This document shows, piece by piece, positions 6,759 through 14,759 of a stretch of 15,784 nt of DNA. Source of the DNA: an uncultured Paenibacillaceae bacterium (GTDB lineage: Bacteria; Bacillota; Bacilli; Aneurinibacillales; Aneurinibacillaceae); assembly GCA_946478845.1 (NCBI GenBank), contig CAMLDI010000054.1, forward strand, positions 1-15,784, written 5' to 3'. Position numbers and translations under genes: made by a program. The notes beneath the pieces were generated by a model, which was given only the letters and a program-made list of their open reading frames with translations, had not been told where the DNA came from and did no database searches. Within the stretch, counting starts at the first letter, position 1. Each line of letters starts with the position of its first letter.

Positions 6759-7286
6759 TTAAGCCCCTGCTTTTTCCAGGGCACCTTCTAATTGCAGTAA
6801 GGATTCTTTCATATCCAAACCTCCACCATAACCAACCAGAGCTCCATTGGATCCAATCACCCGGTGACATGGTATAAAAATCGATAAGGGATTTTGATTA
6901 TTGGCACATCCCACTGCTCTTACTGCCTTAGCTGCATTTAAAGCAAGAGCAATATCTTTATAAGATCTGGTTTCTCCATAAGGAATGTTGCATAATTCTC
7001 TCCAAACCATCTTTTGAAAAGGGGTTCCATATAAATCAAGAGGAATGGAGAAGGATTTTCTTTGACCTGAGAAATACTCTTCTAGTTGCTGCACGATGTC
7101 TGTAAATAATTCTGGTTCATAAGATAACTTATCTGTCTGTAACCATCGTTTGGTCCATCGAGTTAAAGACAATTGGACAAGTTGGCCACTTCCAAATTCC
7201 ACCCTACACAATCCATTCTCTGTTAATGCCAGGGTGAGTGGACCGATTGGACTTTGATAAACGGTATAAGCAATCACCAGTTTCAC
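6759..7286 (-). CDS. ogt: Methylated-DNA--protein-cysteine methyltransferase (O6-alkylguanine-DNA alkyltransferase)
   Basis: A 175-residue suicide repair protein that transfers the alkyl group from O6-alkylguanine in DNA to its own cysteine. The active site motif IPCHRVI gives Cys140 as acceptor, preceded by the helix-turn-helix region IPYGETRSYKDIA (101-113) with the base-flipping Tyr109 and the arginine finger Arg123 in AVRAVGCANNQNP. The GNGxLxGYGGG-like GSNGALVGYGGG (145-156) also fits. An N-terminal RNase H-like half precedes it, as in Ogt proteins. The start is GTG with GGGAGG five bases before it. It is the last gene of rnhA-queG-ogt, 61 bases after queG. Confidence 0.95.
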   Translation of the reverse strand: MKLVIAYTVYQSPIGPLTLALTENGLCRVEFGSGQLVQLSLTRWTKRWLQTDKLSYEPELFTDIVQQLEEYFSGQRKSFSIPLDLYGTPFQKMVWRELCNIPYGETRSYKDIALALNAAKAVRAVGCANNQNPLSIFIPCHRVIGSNGALVGYGGGLDMKESLLQLEGALEKAGA

Positions 7287-7347
7287 TTGAACCTCCCTCT
7301 ATATCTCTTCCCTACATCTTACGCTTTGAACATGTATTGGACTAGTA

Positions 7348-8493
7348 TTACTTATCGACACTTTCTAACAAATTTATGGACTTATGTATTTGCTTTAACA
7401 CTACCTCGTTCTTCTCTTTGTTTGTCCCTTCCATTAACCCTTTTAGCGCCTCTTTTCCCCCTATTCTCCCAAGAGACCAGGCTGCAGCTTCTCTCAAGGT
7501 GGGCCTTGGATCCTTAAGCATCACATCAATTAGGGCGGGAACTGCCGTCAAGTCTTTAAAATGAGCCAATGCAATGATTGCATTTCTTTGAATTGGCTTT
7601 TTTCCTCTCCATACGGCGGAGCTTTTGCCAAATTTAAGGAGAAATTCTTTTTTCCCCATCGTAAGTAATGAAAGAAGCAAGGGTTTAATCAGTTCCCCAT
7701 CAGGAAGAAATTCTTTATGATGGGTGACATTCTTCCCTTTATTTTTAGGACAAACCTGCTGGCAGGTATCACAACCATAAATTCGATTTCCCATGGCTAT
7801 TTGTACATCTTCTGGCAAAGTTTCTTTCACCTGAGTCAAATACGCTAGACATCGTTTTGCATTTAACTGTCCACCCTGCACAAGAGCCCCTGTTGGGCAA
7901 AAATCAAGGCATTTTTGACAATCCCCACACTCTTCATCCATTGGAGAATCAGGAGGAAAAGGAATATTGGTTACCAGTTCCCCAAGATATACCCAGGAAC
8001 CATACTTTTTAGTAATTAAATTTGTGTTTTTTCCGATCCATCCTAATCCTGCTCTCTCAGCTACTGACCGATCAGATAAAACCCCGGTATCCACCATACT
8101 TACACATTTCGACGAAGGAGCACGTTCTTTGATAAAGTTCTCCAACTGATTTAACTTATTTTGTAATACCCGATGATAATCCTCACCCCATGCTACTCTA
8201 GCCATCATTCCTCGATATTGTCCAGGTTCAGACTTAGGGGGATTTTTCATATGTGCTGGATAAGCCAGTGCAATAGCTATGATTGATTGGGCATCTTCCA
8301 TGATATATTCAGGATGGCACCGTTTCACAATATCTTTCTCTTCAAATCCTGATTCATATCCCAATTCTTTTTGTGTGGTTAAACGCTCTTTTAACACTAT
8401 AAAAGGTTCTGCTGATGTAAAACCGATAAGGTCAATTTCAATCTGCCGGGAAAAAGCAATAACATCCTTTTTTAATCCTTCATAATCCATCAT
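7348..8493 (-). CDS. queG: Epoxyqueuosine reductase QueG (with HEAT-like C-terminus)
   Basis: A cytoplasmic cobalamin- and iron-sulfur-dependent enzyme that reduces epoxyqueuosine to queuosine at tRNA position 34, the last step of queuosine synthesis. Length is 381 residues. The N-terminal cobalamin-binding part contains MVDTGVLSDRSVAERAGLG with candidate proton donor Asp135. Two [4Fe-4S] sites are seen as C189-x2-C192-x2-C195-x3-C199 and C241-x2-C244-x3-C248, with Cys215 completing the second set. After about residue 290 come HEAT/PBS-like helical repeats (RNAIIALAHFKD, LREAAAWSLGRIGG), as in the Bacillus orthologue, formerly YhbA. The ATG starts two bases after the rnhA stop and its CAGGGG site lies inside rnhA, so translation is probably coupled. 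Confidence 0.94.
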   Translation of the reverse strand: MMDYEGLKKDVIAFSRQIEIDLIGFTSAEPFIVLKERLTTQKELGYESGFEEKDIVKRCHPEYIMEDAQSIIAIALAYPAHMKNPPKSEPGQYRGMMARVAWGEDYHRVLQNKLNQLENFIKERAPSSKCVSMVDTGVLSDRSVAERAGLGWIGKNTNLITKKYGSWVYLGELVTNIPFPPDSPMDEECGDCQKCLDFCPTGALVQGGQLNAKRCLAYLTQVKETLPEDVQIAMGNRIYGCDTCQQVCPKNKGKNVTHHKEFLPDGELIKPLLLSLLTMGKKEFLLKFGKSSAVWRGKKPIQRNAIIALAHFKDLTAVPALIDVMLKDPRPTLREAAAWSLGRIGGKEALKGLMEGTNKEKNEVVLKQIHKSINLLESVDK

Positions 8494-8495
8494 GA

Positions 8496-8936
8496 TTACC
8501 CCTGTTTTTTTGCAATAGCTCCCGTAGCTAATTCATCACAACGATTATTCCACTCATTGTCTGAATGGCCTTTTACTTTAATAAATTCAACTTGATGAAT
8601 TTCTATTAAAGAAAGGATTTCTTTCCATAAATCCTGATTTTCCACAGGTTGCTTTTTGCTATTTTTCCATCCGTTTTTCACCCAGTTTTTATGCCAACCT
8701 TGTTTAAAACAATTTACAAGATAGGCACTATCACTGTGCAGTTTTACCTTACATGGCTCTTTCAATACTTTTAATGCCTCGATTGCTGCTTGCAGTTCCA
8801 TGCGATTATTTGTGGTTTCAGGCACAAAGCCAGACATTTCCTTTTTGTGGTTTCCATAAAATAAAACCGTTCCCCATCCTCCTGGACCCGGGTTCCCCGA
8901 ACAAGCCCCATCTGTATAAATTATAACTTCTTTCAT
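8496..8936 (-). CDS. rnhA: Ribonuclease HI
   Basis: A 146-residue enzyme that cuts the RNA strand of RNA-DNA hybrids (R-loops, primers). The catalytic set matches the E. coli enzyme almost position for position: Asp9 (YTDGACSGNPGPGGWG), Glu47 (NRMELQA), Asp69 (HSDSAYLV), His124 (VKGHSDN) and Asp134 (RCDELA). The basic-protrusion region WHKNWVKNGWKNSKKQPV is present too, which marks the E. coli-like type with substrate-binding handle. I chose the ATG at 8936 because GAGAGG lies seven bases before it and the protein then begins as family members do; the frame extends 25 codons further upstream, without homology. It is the first gene of rnhA-queG-ogt. I see no convincing promoter before it. Confidence 0.95.
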   Translation of the reverse strand: MKEVIIYTDGACSGNPGPGGWGTVLFYGNHKKEMSGFVPETTNNRMELQAAIEALKVLKEPCKVKLHSDSAYLVNCFKQGWHKNWVKNGWKNSKKQPVENQDLWKEILSLIEIHQVEFIKVKGHSDNEWNNRCDELATGAIAKKQG

Positions 8937-9009
8937 GGTTATACCTCTCTTATTTATATGAAATCTTTTTTTTCCATTTTGTCTCTTCACAATAACATTC
9001 TTACCAGGC

Positions 9010-9041
9010 AAAAAAAAGTCCTCCCGCTTTTAGCGGGAGGA
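9010..9041 (-). terminator. Intrinsic terminator of the propionyl-CoA synthase gene
   Basis: TCCTCCCGC pairs perfectly with GCGGGAGGA (9 pairs, GC rich) around a 5-base TAAAA loop on the minus strand, followed by ACTTTTTTTT. It lies about 35 bases after the stop and isolates the large gene from rnhA. Confidence 0.93.
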
Positions 9042-9076
9042 TAAGGTATTGGGATAAAGGTAACGGCTACATTAAA

Positions 9077-12000
9077 TTAAAGTGTTCCATTCAATTGCGC
9101 TGCCCATGCTTCATACAATTCGTCTTTGGTTTTTAAACCAGAACGTGGGATTGCATGATTTACAACATAGGTACTGCCTACATGGCGGTTTTCCCACATT
9201 GCTTGATGGGCTTCTGGCAATTCTTCAAATTCAATAAATACTGGCTCGGTAATTTCTAACATGTTGGCTCCAATCATTTCATTCATGCGAATGACTTCAT
9301 ATGCATTGGAGAGATGAGTTCCCCAAATGTTAGCAGTTGGCATATAAACTCGACGTTGTCTCATCCAAACTTGTGGAGCATAGAAGCTATAGCGACGGCC
9401 ACTCATTTCTTCACTATATACTACACGTCCAGTATATGGTTTTAAGAGCGTGGTACTTACGCCAAGAGCATCATGTCCTGCCCGTTCGAAAATTAAATCT
9501 GGATAACCCCTTGGGTTGTCAGGAGAGCGCAGGTATTTGGCTACAGCACTGCCAAATGGTTTAAAGATATAGTCTGTAAAGAATCGTACGGTCTCTTTAA
9601 ATTGTTCAGTCTCCGTTTTTGGGTTCGGGAAGTCTGGCATCGTATCAGGCCAGATAAAGTTTTCCCCTTCTCTTCTCTTAATTTCTTCAATGCTAAGAAC
9701 GCCCCGAACAGCATCTCCATAGCCTAAGCTTTGTACGAATTCTTTTTGTGCATCTGTATAAGTAGTAACTACAATCCGCGCTCCCATTTCACGGGCAGAT
9801 TCAATCGCTTCTAATCCTACTGCATCTACAATTCCATCTTCAAGAGTATCTACACCATAGAAGATCAATACTGCTTCACCGGCACGAAGAGCTGCTTTTT
9901 CATACATTTCTTGTGGTGAACGTTTCCCTTTTTTACCCATAAAGGTAAAGTGATAGCCACTGGAAGCGCCATAGAATGTGAGAACCCCATTTTCCTCAAG
10001 CATTTGGAAGCTTCGTGGGAAGGAGAGTTCCCCGGCGTGGGACACAACGTAATCTGCAAGTTTACCTTTACTTTGTGATCGGTAATCCTGAAGAATTGCT
10101 TCCCCTTTTGCTTCCCATTCAGCCCATTGTTGTGGATCTGCAGGTACTTTTGTATAGGCATTAGCATACCGGGAATCTTTCCGGTTAATGACACCAGTTG
10201 CACCTAAACTGCGAATATATTCAGCACGATCATTATTTGACACCATACCTGTTACTTGAAGGCCGTTATTTCTTGCGGATTTTAACGCTTCTAGACCAGT
10301 ACCGGTAGCAGCACCTTCTACAAAGAGAGTTTTACCTGGTTCAATGCGCAATGTAGTAAAGAGTGCACGATAGATGGTACCAAGGTTCAACACATAACTT
10401 CCTGCAGCTTCTAAACTAGCATCTTGTGGTTTCACATGAACCTGAGGAACCTGTGCTACCATAAATTGTTGGTGAGAACCATCCGGTCCTTGATAACCTT
10501 GAATACTGAAGTCAGCAAACATTGGATCAAGACCAACAGTTGGTGAAAGAATATCGTTTTGGCCGGAGTAAATGGTTACCAGATCACCAACTTTTACCCT
10601 GCCTTGTTTTTTAACTTCATTGCCGACAGATGCAACTAATGCAATCCCACCAGATCCAGTGATGTGGTAATCCTGGTCGTGGTCATCCAGAGTAGAAACA
10701 GGAATGCCTGTAATAGCCCAAATGTCATTGAAGTTTACTTCACTGGCAAGAACGTAAAGGAGTACATCATTTGCACCAGGTTTTTCTACAGGTACAACAA
10801 TTTTCTTTTCTGCCTCCACTGGATCCCCATGGTTAGTTGCCCCAGTTACATCATCTTTCACAACAGCATAAGCATATTGCCATTTTGGAATTGGGGTAAA
10901 TCCTGGGAAGAATGGAGCGCCAATTGGCAGTAAATCATTATTTTCCATAAGGTATTTTTGTTGTTCCTCATTTGGTTGGAAACGAGGGCGAGTTGGCAAT
11001 GGCTGGCTTTTCTTATCAAGGAATGCTTGAATGCCTAATTTACCGCCTTCAGGGTCAATTACCCCTTCAGCAAATAGTTGGGCTTCTCTCTCAATCCCTG
11101 CTGCAATGCCTTTCTCATATCCGGTACTGATGGCATCAAAAGCTCTTTCAATGGCTTTTGAACGACCTGCCCACTCTGATTGTTTAATAATCCTTTGAAT
11201 TTCAGAATTCTCTTTAATAACAGTCTGCGGATAGAGTTTTGGTTTGTACCATTCTTTAATCATCATTTGATGTCTTTCAAAGGCGTGTTGGAGATTTCCT
11301 TTTCCTATTAGAATGTACTCTCTGGCTAACTCAGCAGCTCTGGTTAATACATCCTCACTTTCTTCCATCAATTCATCAATTAGGCCTATGCTAAGGGCTT
11401 CATCCGCCTCAATATTTCGACCATTCAGGATAATTTCTAGACCTTTTAAGAACCCTTCAATACCATTGCGATCTTCTAAGAGACGGGGTAAACGTTGTGT
11501 ACCGCCATAACCAGGAATTAGATTTAAATTAATTTCCGGTTGACCGAAAATCGCTGTAGGTTCTGCAATCCGATAATGGGTCGCCATCTGGAACTCATTA
11601 CCTCCACCTAATGCAACCCCATTCACTGCAGCAATCACTGGCTTGCTAAAGTTTTGGATTTTCTTAAAGGCCAGATGGGCTTTATGAGCAAGTGGCAATA
11701 CATCTGCAACTTCGAACATTTCTTCAAGGAATTGTTTTACGTCAGCACCGGCAACAAAGGAACCTGTACCCTGGCCAGTAAAGATCACAACCTTAACATC
11801 GGTACGGCGTTCTAAGTGGCTGATGATGGTATTTAATTCATCAAGAGCCCGCTCGTTTAAGGCGTTTACCGGTGGATTTGTAATAGTAACAGTAGCTACC
11901 CGTTCTCCAGGACGTACATCATTATATTGAACTCTGAAGTAACGATAAATTTCGAAAATATTTTGCTCTTCTTCCATTTTCGTTTTCATCAGCCACTGTT

Positions 12001-14485
12001 CAATTTTTGGCTGAATTTCACTAATTACTTCCGGATTGCGAAGAGAAGAAGTGTCTCCTAGGGATTCTCTGTTAAACATATTGCTCAGGTATCTGCGCAT
12101 ATATTTTCCGCTTCGTGTTTCAGGGAATTGGCTAACTTCAATATAATCACTAGGTACAGCTACTACCCCTTTTTCCTGACGAACCAATTCAGAAAGGCGG
12201 CGTTGGTCTTCTAAGGTTAATTTTGCTCCTGGCGCAGTTTGAATAAAGGCAACTGGAGTTAGCCCTTTTTCACGATGGGGAGCACCGATTACGATAACAT
12301 TTCCAACAGGAGAATCTGGATTGATTTGTTTATCCCGCAGAATAGCTCCTTCAATTTCTTCTGTTCCCATCCGGTGTCCAGAAACGTTGATTACATCATC
12401 AGAACGTCCATGGAGAGAGAAAGATTCATCATCATATTTCATGGCAAAGTCACCCTGGGTATATGCCCATGTATCGGACCATTTGCCCCAGTATGTTTCA
12501 ACGTAACGTTTGCTATCTCCTTTCCAGGAATCAGATCCAAAGTTTGCCTCATCCCCCCAAATATACCGGGTTAAATAAGGATAAGGTTTATATATAATGA
12601 TTTCGCCTTTTTCTTCACGGTCAGCGGAACGGTATTTTAAGCGTCCATTTTCATCTGTCCCTTCAGGAATCCAAACATCACCGAAGATCCATGGAAGAGG
12701 GAAGGTATGGGCATCTGCTTTTAAGGCAAAATCCTGATTTCCATAGAAGTGTGTCCATACAATACCGCCGTGTTCTGTCGCCCAATAAGAGTTAATATAT
12801 TGAGGCGTCATTAAATCCATCCCAAATTGTTGAACAGCCGGACTTGTAGGTTCAGCACAAAATGTTGCTACGCGAAGAGTATCCATACCATATTGTTCAA
12901 CATCTGCTTTATTTTGTGGATTAGACATAATGGTTTTTAAGAAGGTAGAGCCTGCTTTAAAAATGGTAACTCCATACCGTTCAATGATGCTTGCATAGCG
13001 CCCCGCACTTGGGAAAACAGGTGCACCCTCTGCTACTACACTGGTGGTTCTTGTGGTTAATGCAGCAGAAATCATATAGGATTGCCCAGTAATCCAACCT
13101 GGGTCAGCAATTACATACATGACATCTTCACCAGGTTTCGCATCAAATGAGACCCTCATTGTATGAGCGATTCCTGAAATATAGCCCCCATGAACATGGA
13201 CAACACCTTTGGGTTTACCTGTACTTCCACTGGTATAGATGATAAACAATGGATATTCAGCATCTACTGGTACAGGCCTGGAAACAGCATACATGATTTT
13301 AATAAAGGAGAGGTCATCCAGTGCTAACAATTCTTTTTCATCATTAAGAATGAAGCCTTCCTTTTTAGCTGTTTCAAGGATTTGCTCAACTGCTTCACTC
13401 ATAAGCTCATGTGACCACCGATCACGCTCAGGACGCCAGTTTAAATCCTGCTGACGAGTATGGCGTACAACGATAACAGCATCTACACGTGGAGGCGCAT
13501 CAACTAATCCTTTAGCAATTACGGTACGGATATGGGATTTTTCCCCTGCATCCAAGTTAGAAAACTCTGCAAGAGCCATCCCTACTCCACGCATGACATC
13601 GGAACGTTCTACAGTAATTTCAGACCCAATCGTTTGATTTACTTTTTGTAAAATTAATTCAGAAAGTTCGTCACTAAGATTTAATTCAATTAATTTGTTT
13701 TTCACAATTTCTGTAGCAACTTCGATTGGAATATAGTTATCTAATGCAGGATCTGTATAGGCTTCTTTAAATTCAACGATTTGCGCGTTACGCAATCCTC
13801 CATCAGAAGTTATGATTACTTTCGCCCCGGCATTATGAATCCGGTCACTTAAAGTTTTATCACTAAAACCGCCAAATACAGCAGTATAAATAATGCCTAG
13901 CCGTTTTGCTGCCTCCGTGTAATAAATTTGATCCATAGTATTAGGCATATTTAAGGCGATACGATCTCCTTTTTTCAGCCCCATATTTTGTAATACAACA
14001 GCAGCTTTTACCACTTCAAGGAGTAACTGTTTTCTAGTTACAGAAAAAGCTACAACCGGGCCTCCTCTGCCATTGTCTTTTGATTGATCCCATCGGTCCC
14101 CTTCAAAGTAAAAAGCAATCTCATCTCCATAACCATTTAAAACATGGCGGTCCACTTCATTAAAACAGGCATTGGTTAAACCGCCTTTAAACCATCTATA
14201 AAAAGGGGCATCTGCGTCATCGAAAGACTTTTCCCAAGGTTCAAAATTTGGAGAATAAGTGATTGGTACAGACTGCCCTGTAGTAGCATCTAATCCAAGC
14301 CATTGGTTATGTTCATCATCCCAATTAATCCAGGCATTTGTTTTTTCATCAAACCAGTGAATTTCCCTTTTTGCAATTTCACCATGGAATTTTCCAGGAT
14401 CTTTTTCAGCTTCCCTGCGCTGATTTAGCCAATCTTCTTTAGTTAAAATAGGATTACTTTTCACTTTTGTGATACCTAGATCCAT
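9077..14485 (-). CDS. pcs: Trifunctional propionyl-CoA synthase (acyl-CoA synthetase / enoyl-CoA hydratase / enoyl-CoA reductase fusion)
   Basis: This 1802-residue cytoplasmic fusion matches the domain order and size of propionyl-CoA synthase from Chloroflexus and Erythrobacter (about 1820). Such enzymes turn 3-hydroxypropionate, ATP, CoA and NADPH into propionyl-CoA through 3-hydroxypropionyl-CoA and acryloyl-CoA held in an internal chamber. Domain 1 (about 75-835) is an AMP-forming synthetase with P-loop YTSGSTGKPKG (417-427), TQGDF (676-680) and catalytic Lys794 in TRSGKYMRR, plus an extra segment at about 250-333. Domain 2 (about 850-1130) is a crotonase with GADVKQF, ALGGGNE and GQPE; both catalytic Glu (964 and 984) are present. 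Domain 3 (about 1195-1802) is a medium-chain reductase with VNFNDIWAITG, nucleotide loop GAATGTG (1391-1397) and a CCR-like WMRQRRV ending. GGGGG lies eight bases before the ATG. It is monocistronic. A related substrate cannot be excluded. Confidence 0.92.
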   Translation of the reverse strand: MDLGITKVKSNPILTKEDWLNQRREAEKDPGKFHGEIAKREIHWFDEKTNAWINWDDEHNQWLGLDATTGQSVPITYSPNFEPWEKSFDDADAPFYRWFKGGLTNACFNEVDRHVLNGYGDEIAFYFEGDRWDQSKDNGRGGPVVAFSVTRKQLLLEVVKAAVVLQNMGLKKGDRIALNMPNTMDQIYYTEAAKRLGIIYTAVFGGFSDKTLSDRIHNAGAKVIITSDGGLRNAQIVEFKEAYTDPALDNYIPIEVATEIVKNKLIELNLSDELSELILQKVNQTIGSEITVERSDVMRGVGMALAEFSNLDAGEKSHIRTVIAKGLVDAPPRVDAVIVVRHTRQQDLNWRPERDRWSHELMSEAVEQILETAKKEGFILNDEKELLALDDLSFIKIMYAVSRPVPVDAEYPLFIIYTSGSTGKPKGVVHVHGGYISGIAHTMRVSFDAKPGEDVMYVIADPGWITGQSYMISAALTTRTTSVVAEGAPVFPSAGRYASIIERYGVTIFKAGSTFLKTIMSNPQNKADVEQYGMDTLRVATFCAEPTSPAVQQFGMDLMTPQYINSYWATEHGGIVWTHFYGNQDFALKADAHTFPLPWIFGDVWIPEGTDENGRLKYRSADREEKGEIIIYKPYPYLTRYIWGDEANFGSDSWKGDSKRYVETYWGKWSDTWAYTQGDFAMKYDDESFSLHGRSDDVINVSGHRMGTEEIEGAILRDKQINPDSPVGNVIVIGAPHREKGLTPVAFIQTAPGAKLTLEDQRRLSELVRQEKGVVAVPSDYIEVSQFPETRSGKYMRRYLSNMFNRESLGDTSSLRNPEVISEIQPKIEQWLMKTKMEEEQNIFEIYRYFRVQYNDVRPGERVATVTITNPPVNALNERALDELNTIISHLERRTDVKVVIFTGQGTGSFVAGADVKQFLEEMFEVADVLPLAHKAHLAFKKIQNFSKPVIAAVNGVALGGGNEFQMATHYRIAEPTAIFGQPEINLNLIPGYGGTQRLPRLLEDRNGIEGFLKGLEIILNGRNIEADEALSIGLIDELMEESEDVLTRAAELAREYILIGKGNLQHAFERHQMMIKEWYKPKLYPQTVIKENSEIQRIIKQSEWAGRSKAIERAFDAISTGYEKGIAAGIEREAQLFAEGVIDPEGGKLGIQAFLDKKSQPLPTRPRFQPNEEQQKYLMENNDLLPIGAPFFPGFTPIPKWQYAYAVVKDDVTGATNHGDPVEAEKKIVVPVEKPGANDVLLYVLASEVNFNDIWAITGIPVSTLDDHDQDYHITGSGGIALVASVGNEVKKQGRVKVGDLVTIYSGQNDILSPTVGLDPMFADFSIQGYQGPDGSHQQFMVAQVPQVHVKPQDASLEAAGSYVLNLGTIYRALFTTLRIEPGKTLFVEGAATGTGLEALKSARNNGLQVTGMVSNNDRAEYIRSLGATGVINRKDSRYANAYTKVPADPQQWAEWEAKGEAILQDYRSQSKGKLADYVVSHAGELSFPRSFQMLEENGVLTFYGASSGYHFTFMGKKGKRSPQEMYEKAALRAGEAVLIFYGVDTLEDGIVDAVGLEAIESAREMGARIVVTTYTDAQKEFVQSLGYGDAVRGVLSIEEIKRREGENFIWPDTMPDFPNPKTETEQFKETVRFFTDYIFKPFGSAVAKYLRSPDNPRGYPDLIFERAGHDALGVSTTLLKPYTGRVVYSEEMSGRRYSFYAPQVWMRQRRVYMPTANIWGTHLSNAYEVIRMNEMIGANMLEITEPVFIEFEELPEAHQAMWENRHVGSTYVVNHAIPRSGLKTKDELYEAWAAQLNGTL

Positions 14486-14589
14486 TATCCGTTCCCCCTC
14501 TTTCTCTTCATCTGGAATTCTTCTCCCACATTCTTACATCAATTTCTTCTTTAGTTTGTTTTATTAAAATCACCGCCCGTGCCTCACCT

Positions 14590-14601
14590 TGTATTAGTAC
14601 A
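14590..14601. repeat. Small inverted repeat in the pcs leader
   Basis: TGTATTAGTACA (minus strand TGTACTAATACA) is a 12-bp near-palindrome lying just downstream of the predicted pcs transcription start; on the minus strand it is flanked by a direct repeat ACTAAT-4-ACTAAT. It is a possible operator. The rest of the 135-base leader shows a GC-rich patch at 14572-14589 with no convincing long hairpin or known riboswitch. Confidence 0.35.
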
Positions 14602-14619
14602 GATTAGTTGTTTTATTCG

Positions 14620-14635
14620 TTTGTTATATAATAAA
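14620..14635. repeat. Near-perfect 16-bp palindrome over the pcs -10 region
   Basis: TTTGTTATATAATAAA differs from a perfect palindrome at one symmetric pair only. It covers the -10 element of the predicted pcs promoter, where a repressor would block polymerase. AT-richness makes chance symmetry more likely than usual. Confidence 0.4.
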
Positions 14636-14656
14636 CCAACTCTAAAGACATTACAA
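14628..14656 (-). promoter_or_regulatory. Sigma-A-type promoter for pcs
   Basis: On the minus strand TTGTAA (14651-14656) and TATTAT (14628-14633) are separated by exactly 17 bases. Transcription would begin near 14621 and leave a leader of about 135 bases. Palindromes overlap the -10 and lie upstream of the -35. Confidence 0.55.
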
Positions 14657-14673
14657 GCTTTTTATTCATTATT

Positions 14674-14691
14674 AAAATTTATATAAATTTT
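14674..14691. repeat. 18-bp perfect AT palindrome upstream of the pcs promoter
   Basis: AAAATTTATATAAATTTT is perfectly symmetric and made only of A and T, centred about 29 bases upstream of the centre of the -35 element. It could serve as an activator site or UP element, but low-complexity AT DNA forms such palindromes by chance more often than mixed sequence. Confidence 0.45.
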
Positions 14692-14728
14692 CAGTATAAT
14701 ACAGCTATTTAAATACCCTATACTAACT

Positions 14729-14759
14729 AAAAAATCCTCCTGTTTTTAAACAGAAGGAT
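14729..14759 (-). terminator. Intrinsic terminator of the uracil-DNA glycosylase gene
   Basis: On the minus strand ATCCTTCTGTTT pairs with AAACAGGAGGAT (12 pairs, one G-U), followed by a T6 tract. The last codons and stop of the glycosylase gene are inside the first arm. Confidence 0.87.

Noticed and set aside
8937..9011. Upstream extension of RNase HI by 25 residues
   Set aside because: The ATG at 8936 has GAGAGG at proper distance and gives the family-typical start; the extension lacks homology and lies between the pcs terminator and the ribosome binding site.
9865..10203. Minus-strand 112-codon frame inside pcs
   Set aside because: It is in another frame of the reductase region, with low-complexity content and no start signals.
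12275..12574. Plus-strand 99-codon frame antisense to pcs
   Set aside because: It is a shadow frame; its Cys- and Pro-rich composition and lack of a ribosome binding site argue against coding.
9077..14485. Possibility that the large gene is an assembly or frameshift fusion of three genes
   Set aside because: The frame is open throughout, with no internal ribosome binding sites or duplicated ends, and the domain order and length match known Pcs proteins.
14486..14621. Riboswitch or T-box in the 135-base pcs leader
   Set aside because: No T-box consensus, no terminator/antiterminator pair and no known aptamer core are visible; there is only a GC-rich patch with weak pairing.
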